From Citrobacter telavivensis (GTDB lineage: Bacteria; Pseudomonadota; Gammaproteobacteria; Enterobacterales; Enterobacteriaceae), in the NCBI GenBank assembly GCA_009363175.1, contig CP045205.1:4650001-4714000 (forward strand): 64,000 nucleotides of DNA, given 5' to 3'. Of this stretch, positions 36,680 through 46,487 are shown piece after piece. Both the position numbers and the translations under genes were made by a program. The first letter of the stretch is position 1; every line of letters begins with the position of its first letter. Under the pieces are notes generated by a model. That model did not search any database. It was not told the origin of the DNA and saw only the letters and a program-made list of their open reading frames with translations.

Positions 36680-38818
36680 TCATGCTGTTTTTAAGACTCG
36701 TACGTGGTATACGCCATCGTCATCCTGCTTCGCCCCGTGAATATCCGTTTCAAAGCCCGGATAGTGGTGGCCGACGGAACAGAGCATCAACAGGAAATCG
36801 AGCACTGCGCGACTCTGCTCGGTGATCATTTCTCCCGGCATCAGCAGCGGAACGCCAGGGGGATACGGCAGGATCATATTCGCTGACACACGTCCCACCA
36901 GCTGATCGAGAGTCACCGTTTCGACTTCGCCTTTGATCTGCCGTTGCCAGGCCTGATGCGGCGTCATGATCATTTCCGGCAGCGTATCAAACGCTCGCAA
37001 CATCAGTCCGGAAAGATCGTGCTGGCGAATGAGCTTATGGATCCCTTGCGCCAGATCCTGGATACGCATGTGACGATAAAAATCAGGATCTTCCGCATAC
37101 AGATCCGGCAGCATATTCTTCACACGCAAATTGAGATCGTAAGAGCGTTTAAATTCGGTCAGGCCACGCAACAACCCCATCGCCCGGGTTTTATCAATCC
37201 CGATGCTAAAGAGAAACAGCAGGTTGTACGGGCCGGTTTTCTCCACTACCACGCCGCGCTCATCGAGGAATTTTGCCACCAGCGCGGCGGGGATCCCTTC
37301 GTCACTCATCTTCCCCTGCTCATCCATACCGGGAGTCAGGATAGTCACTTTTACCGGGTCGAGGAACATATGGTCGTCGTCGGCATCGGTAAATCCGTGC
37401 CAGTCTTCACCTGGCGCAACCGGCCAGCACGCCGCTTCATCAACCTCTTCTGGCTGCCAGATATCAAAGAACCAACCATCAGACTCTTCACGCAACCGCT
37501 GTACCTCTTTGCGAAAATGCAGCGCACGCTCTACCGAGCGGTTGATTAACCGCCGACCCGAATTTCCACGCAACATCGCCGCCGCCGTTTCGATGGAGGC
37601 AACAATGGGATAGCTCGGTGAGGTAGAGGTGTGCATCATAAAGGCTTCGTTGAAGGTCTCTTCGTCATATTCCCCTTTAATATGGATAAGCGACGCCTGC
37701 GACAACGCCGCCAGCATTTTGTGAGTGGATTGCGTCTCAAAAATCACCTTGCCAGGCACTCGCTCACCGCTCATCCCGCTTTTCCCCTGATAAATGGGAT
37801 GGAAGTGGGTATACGGCACCCAGGCAGAATCGAAGTGGATAGAGGGAACATCCAGCGTCTGTTTGATCCAGTTGGTGTTATACAGCAGTCCGTCATAGGT
37901 TGAGTTGGTTATCACGGCATGAACCGGCCACTGTGCCTGGGTCGTGGCGGCAACTTTGCTCGCAATACTCTCGTGCGTAAACTCGCGCTTAGGAATGCCG
38001 CCCAGAATGCCGAGCGCGTTACGCGTCGGTTTCAGCCAGATTGGGACCACGTCGCTCATCATCAACAAATGCGCCAGCGACTTATGGCAGTTGCGGTCAA
38101 TCAGCAGCGTACTGCCGGTCGGCGCGGCGTACATCCCCACAATTTTGTTTGAGGTAGAGGTGCCGTTGGTCACCATGTAACTCTGCTCTGCACCGAAGGT
38201 TCTGGCAATGTACTCTTCGGCCTCCAGATGCGGTCCGGTGTGGTCGAGTAACGAACCCAGCTCAGTGACCGATATCGACACATCTGCTTTTAGGGTATTG
38301 CCGCCGAAAAAGTCATAGAACAAGCAGCCAACCGGGCTTTTTTGATAGGCCGTTCCAGCCATGTGCCCCGGCGTACAGAAGGTGTACTTCCCCTCTTTCA
38401 CGTAAGTGAACAGCGCCCTGGTGAAGGGCGGCGTGATATTGTCGAGGTACTCGTTGGTGTACTGGCGAATGCGCGTCGCAATATCTTCCGCCTGCCCCAG
38501 CGCATACTCAAAAAACCATAACGCCATGCGCATATCGTGAACGCTGACGTCCATGGTTGAATGCGTGTTGATAAACGCATACAGCGGTAAATACTCATTA
38601 AGCTGGTTAATCTCGCTGCACAGATCGAGACTGTACTCATCCCAGTCAAAAATTACCCCGCAGATGCGCGGGTTGTGTTCGATAAATTTCAGCAGGTCGA
38701 CGCTGTTCTGTGGCCAGATTATCTGAAATCCCTGTGATTGCAGCGCACGCTCAAGCTCCTTGATGGGCTCATCTTTATAAAAAACCCCGTGCGGCCCCAT
38801 GATGGCGATGATGTTCAT
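36680..38818 (-). CDS. ldcC: lysine decarboxylase, constitutive type
   Basis: LdcC makes cadaverine from lysine with pyridoxal phosphate. The 712-residue protein has the receiver-like wing domain (about 1-130), the fold-type I core with the phosphate-cofactor lysine in STHKMLAALSQAS, and a C-terminal domain. It is called LdcC rather than inducible CadA by location next to accA. One odd point is Ala154 in CTPGHMAGTAYQ, where K-12 LdcC, as I recall it, has Gly. Confidence 0.95.
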   Translation of the reverse strand: MNIIAIMGPHGVFYKDEPIKELERALQSQGFQIIWPQNSVDLLKFIEHNPRICGVIFDWDEYSLDLCSEINQLNEYLPLYAFINTHSTMDVSVHDMRMALWFFEYALGQAEDIATRIRQYTNEYLDNITPPFTRALFTYVKEGKYTFCTPGHMAGTAYQKSPVGCLFYDFFGGNTLKADVSISVTELGSLLDHTGPHLEAEEYIARTFGAEQSYMVTNGTSTSNKIVGMYAAPTGSTLLIDRNCHKSLAHLLMMSDVVPIWLKPTRNALGILGGIPKREFTHESIASKVAATTQAQWPVHAVITNSTYDGLLYNTNWIKQTLDVPSIHFDSAWVPYTHFHPIYQGKSGMSGERVPGKVIFETQSTHKMLAALSQASLIHIKGEYDEETFNEAFMMHTSTSPSYPIVASIETAAAMLRGNSGRRLINRSVERALHFRKEVQRLREESDGWFFDIWQPEEVDEAACWPVAPGEDWHGFTDADDDHMFLDPVKVTILTPGMDEQGKMSDEGIPAALVAKFLDERGVVVEKTGPYNLLFLFSIGIDKTRAMGLLRGLTEFKRSYDLNLRVKNMLPDLYAEDPDFYRHMRIQDLAQGIHKLIRQHDLSGLMLRAFDTLPEMIMTPHQAWQRQIKGEVETVTLDQLVGRVSANMILPYPPGVPLLMPGEMITEQSRAVLDFLLMLCSVGHHYPGFETDIHGAKQDDDGVYHVRVLKTA

Positions 38819-38871
38819 GCGTTCCTCCTGGAAAAACCTACGCTAATCATAGCGGGTTCAAACCACAGGTA

Positions 38872-38900
38872 AAAAAAAGGGCCACAATTTGTGGCCCTTT
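38872..38900 (-). terminator. rho-independent terminator of accA
   Basis: GGGCCACAA and TTGTGGCCC arms around a single T, flanked by AAAA and TTTT, give a strong stem running into eight T on the minus strand. It lies between accA and ldcC. Confidence 0.9.
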
Positions 38901-38916
38901 TCGGAATGGTCAACGT

Positions 38917-39876
38917 TTATGCGTAACCGTAGCTCATCAGACGCTGATAGCGACGGTTTTTCAAATCTTCGGTGCTCAGTACATCGAGATCGGCAAGATC
39001 GGCCAGCAGTTGCGCTTTCAGCGAAGCCGCCATCACTTCCGGGTTGCGGTGCGCACCGCCCAGTGGTTCAGGGATGATGGAATCAATCAGCTTCAGCTCT
39101 TTCAGACGCGGAGCGACGATACCCATTGCTTCAGCGGCCAACGGCGCTTTGTCCGCGCTTTTCCACAGAATGGACGCACAGCCTTCCGGGGAGATCACGG
39201 AATAGGTGCTGTATTGCAGCATATTCACTTTGTCACCCACGCCGATTGCCAGCGCGCCACCGGATCCCCCTTCACCGATCACGGTGCAGATAACCGGAAC
39301 GCTCAGACGTGACATTTCACGCAGGTTTCGTGCGATAGCTTCAGACTGACCGCGCTCTTCCGCACCGACGCCTGGATAGGCACCCGGCGTGTCGATAAAG
39401 GTAATGATCGGCATGTGGAAACGCTCGGCCATTTCCATCAGACGCAGCGCTTTACGATAGCCTTCCGGCGCCGGCATACCAAAGTTACGACGGATTTTTT
39501 CTTTGGTCTCGCGGCCTTTCTGATGACCAATGATCATCACCGGACGACCGTCCAGACGCGCGATGCCGCCGACGATAGCTTTATCGTCGGCATAGGCGCG
39601 ATCGCCCGCCAGTTCGTCAAATTCATCAAACGCCAGGCGAACATAATCCAGGGTGTAAGGACGCTGCGGATGGCGTGCCAGTTGGGCAACCTGCCATGCG
39701 CCAAGATCGGCGAAGATTTTGCGCGTCAGCTCTACGCTCTTTTCACGCAGGCGATGCACTTCTTCATCGATGTTAATATCCAGTTTCTCGTCCTGACGGC
39801 TCACCGCAGTCAGAGAATCGATTTTTGCTTCCAGCTCTGCAATCGGCTGTTCAAAATCAAGGAAATTCAGACTCAT
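38917..39876 (-). CDS. accA: acetyl-CoA carboxylase carboxyltransferase alpha subunit
   Basis: AccA with AccD transfers carboxyl from biotin to acetyl-CoA, making malonyl-CoA for fatty acid synthesis. The 319-residue protein has the crotonase-fold oxyanion blocks GHQKGRETKEKIRRNFG and IGEGGSGGALAIGVGD. Start and length match K-12. It starts 12 bases after dnaE, in the macromolecular synthesis operon. Confidence 0.97.
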   Translation of the reverse strand: MSLNFLDFEQPIAELEAKIDSLTAVSRQDEKLDINIDEEVHRLREKSVELTRKIFADLGAWQVAQLARHPQRPYTLDYVRLAFDEFDELAGDRAYADDKAIVGGIARLDGRPVMIIGHQKGRETKEKIRRNFGMPAPEGYRKALRLMEMAERFHMPIITFIDTPGAYPGVGAEERGQSEAIARNLREMSRLSVPVICTVIGEGGSGGALAIGVGDKVNMLQYSTYSVISPEGCASILWKSADKAPLAAEAMGIVAPRLKELKLIDSIIPEPLGGAHRNPEVMAASLKAQLLADLADLDVLSTEDLKNRRYQRLMSYGYA

Positions 39877-39888
39877 AGTATTCCTGTA

Positions 39889-42800
39889 TTAGTCAAACTC
39901 CAGTTCCACCTGCTCCGAACCAATGAGGCCACGGAGATCGTTTAGCAAACGATCGCTCGGAGAGACACGCCACGTTGCGCCAAAACGCAACCGCGCACGT
40001 GCATCCGCCCTCTGATAGTAGAGATGTACTGGAATTGTCCCCGAGCGGTGGGGTTCCAGAGACTGACGGAGTCGGTTTAAAAGCTGGTCATCAATTTGCC
40101 TGTCCGTCAGCGAGATAGCAAGCCCGCGAGCATATTTTTCCCGGGCTTCGTCAATATCCATCACTTCGCGGGCGGTCATTTTAAGCCCCCCGCTGAAGTC
40201 ATCAAAGCTGACCTGTCCGCTGACGATAAGTATGCGGTCTTTTTCCAGCAATTGCTGGTATTTATCCAGGGCGTCGGTAAATAACATCACCTCCAGACGT
40301 CCGGAACGGTCATCCAGCGTACAGATGCCGATACGATTGCCGCGCTTGGTGACCATAACCCTTGCGGCAATGACGAGCCCCGCAGCCGTGGTCACTTTAC
40401 CACGTTCTGTCGGATGCATGTCTTTCAGCCGGTAGCCTCCGACATAGCGCTCAATTTCTTTCAAATACTGATTGATAGGGTGACCCGTCAGGTACAGCCC
40501 CAACGTTTCACGTTCCCCATCTAACACCACCTGTTCCGGCCACGGCTGGCAGCTGGCGTAGGACTGTTCAATTTGCTCCGGCTCTTCTGCCAGCACACCG
40601 AACATATCCGCCTGGCCAATCGCTTCCGCTTTCGCGTGCTGGTCGGCGGCTTTCAGCGCATCGCCCAGCGAGTTCATCAGTGCGGCGCGATGCGGCCCCA
40701 GCCTGTCAAACGCCCCGGACATGATCAGTTTTTCCAGCACCCGACGGTTGAGCTTTTTGGTATCGGTGCGCGCGCAAAGATCGAACAACTCGCGGAAGTA
40801 GCCGCCGTTGTTACGCGCCTCAATGATCGCCTCGATCGGACCTTCCCCCACGCCTTTGATCGCGCCGATACCGTAAACAATCTCGCCGTCGTCGTTGACG
40901 TGGAAGTGATACAGCCCGGAGTTGATATCGGGCGGCAGGATCTTCAGCCCCATGCGCCAGCATTCGTCCACCAGTCCAACCACCTTCTCGGTGTTGTCCA
41001 TATCAGCGGTCATGACCGCCGCCATAAACTCGGCAGGATAGTGTGCTTTCAGCCACAGCGTCTGGTAAGAGACCAGCGCGTAGGCAGCAGAGTGCGATTT
41101 GTTAAATCCGTACCCGGCGAATTTCTCCACCAGGTCGAAGATTTTCATTGCCAGTTCGCCGTCAACGCCGTTCTTTATCGCCCCTTCTTCGAAGGTGCCG
41201 CGCTGCTTGGCCATCTCTTCCGGCTTTTTCTTACCCATCGCACGACGCAGCATGTCCGCGCCGCCAAGGGTATAGCCAGAGAGCACCTGAGCAATCTGCA
41301 TGACCTGTTCCTGATACAGGATGATGCCGTAGGTCGGCTCCAGTACCGGTTTCAGGCTTTCGTGTTGCCACTGCACGTCAGGATAGGAAATCTCTTCACG
41401 CCCGTGCTTACGGTCGATGAAGTTATCCACCATCCCGGACTGCAACGGCCCCGGACGGAACAAGGCCACCAGGGCTATCATATCTTCGAAGCAGTCAGGC
41501 TGCAGACGCTTAATCAGGTCTTTCATGCCGCGGGATTCAAGCTGGAAGACCGCCGTAGTTTCCGAGCGTTGCAGCATATCGAAACTTTTCTTGTCGTCCA
41601 GCGGGATAGCGGCAATATCCAGCGGCGGCTCGCCGTGCTTCTCGCGGCGGGCGTTGATCATCTCCAGCGCCCAGTTGATGATGGTGAGCGTACGCAGGCC
41701 GAGGAAGTCGAACTTCACGAGGCCGGCATATTCCACATCGTTTTTATCAAACTGGGTAACCGGATGCAGCCCCTGTTCATCACAGTACAGCGGCGCAAAA
41801 TCGGTGATTTTCGTCGGTGCGATAACCACCCCACCGGCATGTTTACCGGCGTTACGGGTCACGCCTTCCAGCTTACGCGCCATGTCGATCAGCGCTTTAA
41901 CTTCTTCATCTGCCTCGTAAATTTCTGGCAGTTGCGGTTCAGCTTCGAAGGCTTTCGCCAGCGTCATCCCAGGATCAGGCGGTACCAGCTTCGAAATCCT
42001 GTCGACAAAACCATACGGATGGCCCAGTACACGGCCCACGTCGCGAATAACCGCTTTCGCCGCCATCGTACCGAAGGTAATTATCTGCGATACCGCATCA
42101 CGACCGTACATGTCCGCAACGTGTTCAATCACCTGGTCGCGTTTCTCCATACAGAAGTCAACGTCGAAGTCAGGCATGGAGACACGTTCCGGGTTAAGGA
42201 AACGTTCGAACAGCAGGTCAAATTCCAGCGGATCGAGGTCGGTGATTTTCAGCGCATAGGCCACCAGCGATCCCGCACCGGAACCACGGCCAGGGCCTAC
42301 CGGCACGCCGTTGTCTTTCGACCACTGGATAAACTCCATCACGATGAGGAAGTAGCCTGGGAACCCCATCTGGTTGATCACCTGTAGCTCAATGTCCAGG
42401 CGTTCATCGTACGGCGGACGTTTCTCTTTCCGCTCGGCTTCATCCGGGAACAAGAATTCCAGACGCTCTTCCAGACCCTCTTTCGATTTCTGTACCAGGA
42501 AATCTTCCGTGGTCATATCGCCGGTCGGGAACTGCGGCAGGAAGTATTCGCCCAGACGCACCGTTACGTTGCAGCGTTTGGCAATTTCGACGGTGTTTTC
42601 CAGCGCTTCCGGAATGTCGGAGAAGAGCTCGCACATCTCCTCTTCCGAGCGCATATACTGCTGCGCCGAATAGTTGCGCGGACGCTTGGGATCGTCGAGT
42701 GTAAAGCCATCGTGAATGGCGACGCGGATTTCATGCGCGTCAAAGTCTTCACTGTTGATAAAGCGCACGTCGTTGGTGGCCACCACCGGCAACCCCCGCG

Positions 42801-43371
42801 ATTCCGCCAACTTAACGGCCGCATGCAGATAGGTCTCTTCATCCGGTCGACCGGTACGGATCAGCTCAAGGAAGTAACAGTCCGGGAAGTGCTCTTCGTA
42901 GAAAGCGACACACTCTTCCACCAGCGCGCTATTGCCGCGCAGCAGGCTACGCCCGACGTCACCCATTCGGCCGCCGGAGAGCAGGATCAACCCTTCTTTC
43001 AGCTCGATCAGCCAGTCGCGGTCGATGATCGGCCCCGCCGCACCATAACCGCGCTGATAGGCTTTGGAGATCAGCAGGGTGAGATTTTGATAACCGGTGT
43101 TATTCGCGGCGAGTACCGTCAGATGCGTGAGTTCATCGCCCATCTGCTCACTCTGAACATGGAAGTCAGCGCCAACAATGGGTTTAATCCCTGCGCCATG
43201 ACCCGCTCCGTAGAACTTCACCAGACCACAGAGGTTCGTAAAATCGGTGATCGCCAGTGCAGGCATGCCTAACGCGGCCGCCTTTTTCACCAGCGGCCCG
43301 GTTTTCGCCAGCCCATCGATCATGGAATAGTCGCTGTGCACCCGCAGGTGGACGAAACGAGGTTCAGACAT
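39889..43371 (-). CDS. dnaE: DNA polymerase III alpha subunit
   Basis: DnaE is the replicative polymerase. The 1160-residue protein equals the E. coli length. It has an N-terminal PHP domain (LRVHSDYSMIDG), a C-family polymerase active site with PDFDVDFC (the paired Asp near residues 401 and 403), the beta-clamp motif QADMF near residue 920 and a C-terminal OB fold. It lies between rnhB and accA; epsilon, its proofreader, is encoded at 10362. Confidence 0.98.
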   Translation of the reverse strand: MSEPRFVHLRVHSDYSMIDGLAKTGPLVKKAAALGMPALAITDFTNLCGLVKFYGAGHGAGIKPIVGADFHVQSEQMGDELTHLTVLAANNTGYQNLTLLISKAYQRGYGAAGPIIDRDWLIELKEGLILLSGGRMGDVGRSLLRGNSALVEECVAFYEEHFPDCYFLELIRTGRPDEETYLHAAVKLAESRGLPVVATNDVRFINSEDFDAHEIRVAIHDGFTLDDPKRPRNYSAQQYMRSEEEMCELFSDIPEALENTVEIAKRCNVTVRLGEYFLPQFPTGDMTTEDFLVQKSKEGLEERLEFLFPDEAERKEKRPPYDERLDIELQVINQMGFPGYFLIVMEFIQWSKDNGVPVGPGRGSGAGSLVAYALKITDLDPLEFDLLFERFLNPERVSMPDFDVDFCMEKRDQVIEHVADMYGRDAVSQIITFGTMAAKAVIRDVGRVLGHPYGFVDRISKLVPPDPGMTLAKAFEAEPQLPEIYEADEEVKALIDMARKLEGVTRNAGKHAGGVVIAPTKITDFAPLYCDEQGLHPVTQFDKNDVEYAGLVKFDFLGLRTLTIINWALEMINARREKHGEPPLDIAAIPLDDKKSFDMLQRSETTAVFQLESRGMKDLIKRLQPDCFEDMIALVALFRPGPLQSGMVDNFIDRKHGREEISYPDVQWQHESLKPVLEPTYGIILYQEQVMQIAQVLSGYTLGGADMLRRAMGKKKPEEMAKQRGTFEEGAIKNGVDGELAMKIFDLVEKFAGYGFNKSHSAAYALVSYQTLWLKAHYPAEFMAAVMTADMDNTEKVVGLVDECWRMGLKILPPDINSGLYHFHVNDDGEIVYGIGAIKGVGEGPIEAIIEARNNGGYFRELFDLCARTDTKKLNRRVLEKLIMSGAFDRLGPHRAALMNSLGDALKAADQHAKAEAIGQADMFGVLAEEPEQIEQSYASCQPWPEQVVLDGERETLGLYLTGHPINQYLKEIERYVGGYRLKDMHPTERGKVTTAAGLVIAARVMVTKRGNRIGICTLDDRSGRLEVMLFTDALDKYQQLLEKDRILIVSGQVSFDDFSGGLKMTAREVMDIDEAREKYARGLAISLTDRQIDDQLLNRLRQSLEPHRSGTIPVHLYYQRADARARLRFGATWRVSPSDRLLNDLRGLIGSEQVELEFD

Positions 43372-43395
43372 CTTCAGATTCCTTCAACACAAGAA

Positions 43396-43992
43396 TCAGG
43401 ACGCGAGTCCCAGTGCGCGTTTAACGGGAGCAAAACTACGTCGGTGATGCTCCGTTGCGCCATGTTCAGCCAGTTTTTCCAGATGGAAAGCGGTTGGATA
43501 CCCTTTGTGTTGGGCAAAACCATATTGCGGGAAAACGATATCCAGCTCGGCCATTTCGGCGTCACGCGTGACTTTTGCAAGAATAGACGCGGCGCTGATT
43601 TCCGCCACCCGACTGTCGCCCTTCACCACCGCCAGGGATGGCACAGGCAATGCCGGACAGCGATTGCCATCGATCAGCACATATTCCGGCGCAATATGTA
43701 ACCCCGCCACCGCTCGCTGCATAGCCAGCATGGTGGCGTGGAGAATATTCAGCTCATCGATTTCGTGTGGTTCTGCACGACCGAGGCTCCAGCTCAACGC
43801 TTTTTCTTTGATTTCGTCATACAGCGCCAGACGGCGCTTTTCAGATAATTTTTTGGAATCGTTAAGACCCACAATCGGGCGCGCCGGGTCGAGGATCACG
43901 GCAGCAGTGACGACCGCGCCGACCAATGGACCGCGTCCGACTTCATCCACACCCGCCACTAACTGCGTGTGCGGATAAACAAATTCGATCAT
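43396..43992 (-). CDS. rnhB: ribonuclease HII
   Basis: RNase HII removes ribonucleotides misinserted in DNA. The 198-residue protein has the metal-binding Asp16-Glu17 in GVDEVGRGPLVG and a later conserved Asp in YVLIDGNRC. Its start overlaps the lpxB stop by four bases (ATGA). Confidence 0.97.
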   Translation of the reverse strand: MIEFVYPHTQLVAGVDEVGRGPLVGAVVTAAVILDPARPIVGLNDSKKLSEKRRLALYDEIKEKALSWSLGRAEPHEIDELNILHATMLAMQRAVAGLHIAPEYVLIDGNRCPALPVPSLAVVKGDSRVAEISAASILAKVTRDAEMAELDIVFPQYGFAQHKGYPTAFHLEKLAEHGATEHHRRSFAPVKRALGLAS

Positions 43993-45137
43993 TGTACTAA
44001 CTCCAGGACCGCATCCGCCGCCTGCTCATCGGCGTTACAGCGGATCTGCTGATGCAGTTCGCGAAAAGTATCATGCATCGCATGGCTGGTTTTACCGTTG
44101 GCCAACAAGGGGAGGAGCGCCTCAGCCAGCTTTTGTGGCTCACACTCTTCCTGCAATAGCTCTTTCACCAGTTCCCTTCCCGCCAGCAGGTTTGGCAGCG
44201 AGACATAATCAGTCTTCACCAGTCGCTTCGCCAGCCAGAACGTAAAGGGCTTCATGCGATATCCCACTACCATCGGGCATTTCGCCAGCATGCACTCAAG
44301 CGCGGCGGTGCCCGATGCCAGCAATGCTGCATCACTGGCGACCATCGCTTCGCGTCCCATCCCATCCAGCAGGTGAACATGAAGATCGGGTGCAACCTCA
44401 GCCTTGATGCGTTCAAACTGTTCGCGGCGTTTGGCATTGACCAATGGCACCACGACTTCAAGGTCAGGGTATGTCTGTCGCAACAGTTGTGCTGTTTTTA
44501 AAAAATCGGCACTCAACATTTCGACTTCTGCACCACGGCTACCAGGCAATAACGCCAGGCAGTGGGCATCATGGGAAATACCCAGCACATCCCGCGCCGC
44601 GTTTTTATCCGGGTCCAGCGGCATGGCATCCGCCATCGTGTGACCGATAAAACGGCACGGTACATTAAACTTGTCGTAAAACGCTTTTTCGAAAGGCAGA
44701 AAAGCCAGAACCATGTTGGTGGATCTGCCTATTTTGAAAACGCGTTTCTGTCGCCACGCCCAGACGGACGGACTGACGTAATGAATCGTTTTGATGCCCT
44801 GTTTTTTCAAATTCCCTTCGAGAGTGATATTGAAATCGGGTGCATCGATACCGACGAAAACATCGGGCTGCAACTCGGTGAATCGACGGGTCAGATCGGC
44901 GCGGATATACAGCAGACGACGCAGGCGTCCAAGCACTTCCACAATGCCCATCACCGCCAGTTCTTCCATTTCATACCAGGCTTCACAGCCTTCAGCCTGC
45001 ATGCGCGGGCCGGCGACGCCGACAAAACGCGCATCAGGTACGCGCGCTTTCAGCGCCCGGATTAAGCCAGCACCAAGAATATCGCCGGAGGTTTCTCCGG
45101 CGACCAGGGCAATCGTTAAGGGGCGCTGTTCAGCCAT
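43989..45137 (-). CDS. lpxB: lipid A disaccharide synthase
   Basis: LpxB joins UDP-2,3-diacylglucosamine and lipid X to form the lipid A disaccharide at the inner face of the inner membrane. The 382-residue GT-B type protein has GETSGDILGAGLI at the N-terminus, SPSVWAWRQKR and LLPGSRGAEV. It overlaps lpxA by one base and rnhB by four. Confidence 0.97.
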   Translation of the reverse strand: MAEQRPLTIALVAGETSGDILGAGLIRALKARVPDARFVGVAGPRMQAEGCEAWYEMEELAVMGIVEVLGRLRRLLYIRADLTRRFTELQPDVFVGIDAPDFNITLEGNLKKQGIKTIHYVSPSVWAWRQKRVFKIGRSTNMVLAFLPFEKAFYDKFNVPCRFIGHTMADAMPLDPDKNAARDVLGISHDAHCLALLPGSRGAEVEMLSADFLKTAQLLRQTYPDLEVVVPLVNAKRREQFERIKAEVAPDLHVHLLDGMGREAMVASDAALLASGTAALECMLAKCPMVVGYRMKPFTFWLAKRLVKTDYVSLPNLLAGRELVKELLQEECEPQKLAEALLPLLANGKTSHAMHDTFRELHQQIRCNADEQAADAVLELVQ

Positions 45138-45925
45138 TAACGAATCAGTCCGCGCGTTGAGCGGGCAAAGAAATCGCTGAACGCCTGAACTTCCGGATAC
45201 TGCTTCGCCAGTTCAGCGATTTCCGGTTTCACTTCTTCCAGGGTTTTGCCGCTACGGTACAACGCTTTGTAAGCATTGCGGATAGCGGTGATCGCTTCGC
45301 GGGTAAATCCGCGACGCTTCAACCCTTCGATGTTGACGCCAAACGGCGTCGCGTGGTTGCCCTGAGCAATAACGTACGGCGGAACGTCCTGAGCAACGCC
45401 AGAACAGCCACCGACCATCACGTGTGCACCAATAATGCAGAACTGATGCACTGCGGTCATGCCACCGATGATGACGTAATCATCCAGCGAAACGTGACCC
45501 GCAAGCGTGGCGTTATTTGCCAGAATACAGCGATCCCCTATTGTGCAATCGTGTGCCACGTGGGCATTAATCATCAGTAAGTTATCGCTGCCCACCTTCG
45601 TCAATCCACCGCCCTGTACTGTACCACGATGAATGGTAACGCTTTCACGAATGCGGTTACGATCGCCAATTTCCACACGGGTCGGTTCACCCGCATATTT
45701 CAGATCCTGGTTCACTTCACCGATGGAGGCGAACTGATATATCTCGTTATCGCGGCCAATTTTAGTATGACCATTCACGACAACGTGAGACTTCAGTACG
45801 GTACCTTCACCAATTTCAACATGGGGTCCAACGAGGCAAAAAGGACCAATGTGAACGTTAGCGCCGAGTGAGGCGCCTTCTTCCACAATGGCGGTTGGAT
45901 GAATAAAGGCGGATTTATCAATCAC
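45137..45925 (-). CDS. lpxA: UDP-N-acetylglucosamine acyltransferase
   Basis: LpxA does the first step of lipid A synthesis, moving 3-hydroxymyristate from ACP to UDP-GlcNAc. The 262-residue protein is a left-handed parallel beta-helix of hexapeptide repeats with the catalytic His near 125 (MINAHVAHDCTIGD) and a helical C-terminus. It lies three bases after fabZ, which competes for the same hydroxyacyl-ACP. Confidence 0.97.
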   Translation of the reverse strand: MIDKSAFIHPTAIVEEGASLGANVHIGPFCLVGPHVEIGEGTVLKSHVVVNGHTKIGRDNEIYQFASIGEVNQDLKYAGEPTRVEIGDRNRIRESVTIHRGTVQGGGLTKVGSDNLLMINAHVAHDCTIGDRCILANNATLAGHVSLDDYVIIGGMTAVHQFCIIGAHVMVGGCSGVAQDVPPYVIAQGNHATPFGVNIEGLKRRGFTREAITAIRNAYKALYRSGKTLEEVKPEIAELAKQYPEVQAFSDFFARSTRGLIR

Positions 45926-45928
45926 GTA

Positions 45929-46384
45929 TCAGGCCTCCCGACTACGAGCGCACATCATCGTTGCTTCGCAAACTACTTTACCGTCAACCAGCGCAACCCC
46001 TTTAAAGCGGGTCAGGCCACGGCGCGTTTTCTCGAAAGTGACTTCCATGATCATCTGATCGCCTGGCACTACGGGACGCTTAAAGCGTGCTTCATCGATA
46101 CCCGCGAAATAGTAGAGTTCTCCTGGCTCCAGTTTCCCTACGCTTTTAAACGCAAGAATACCCGTAGCCTGTGCCATTGCTTCCAGAATCAGCACGCCTG
46201 GGAAAATAGGTTTACCCGGGAAATGGCCCTGGAAAAACGGCTCGTTAACGGAGACATTTTTCACTGCGCGCAGAAAACGACCTTCTTCAAAGTCCAGCAC
46301 GCGGTCAACCAGTAAAAACGGAAAACGGTGCGGCAGAAGTTCTAAAATCTCTTCAATATGCAGAGTATGAGTGTTAGTAGTCAA
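45929..46384 (-). CDS. fabZ: 3-hydroxyacyl-ACP dehydratase FabZ
   Basis: FabZ dehydrates 3-hydroxyacyl-ACP in fatty acid elongation. The 151-residue hot-dog fold protein is nearly identical to K-12, with the catalytic His in FFQGHFPGKP and Glu in LILEAMAQ. The start is a TTG at 46384, preceded by AGGAAGAG, the same rare start as in E. coli; upstream ATG codons in frame lie beyond this site and do not match. Confidence 0.96.
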   Translation of the reverse strand: MTTNTHTLHIEEILELLPHRFPFLLVDRVLDFEEGRFLRAVKNVSVNEPFFQGHFPGKPIFPGVLILEAMAQATGILAFKSVGKLEPGELYYFAGIDEARFKRPVVPGDQMIMEVTFEKTRRGLTRFKGVALVDGKVVCEATMMCARSREA

Positions 46385-46487
46385 AATACTCTTCCTGTCC
46401 AAATATACTAAAAGCCAATAATAACACGGCCTGCCGCAATCGTATGAATGCCGACAGGCCGTAAAGTATGTGTGACCGGGTGAGAGT

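Noticed and set aside
40573..42387. 604-codon open frame on the plus strand opposite dnaE
   Set aside because: It is the shadow of a GC-rich, highly conserved coding region. The translation shows no domain, and dnaE fills the other strand fully.
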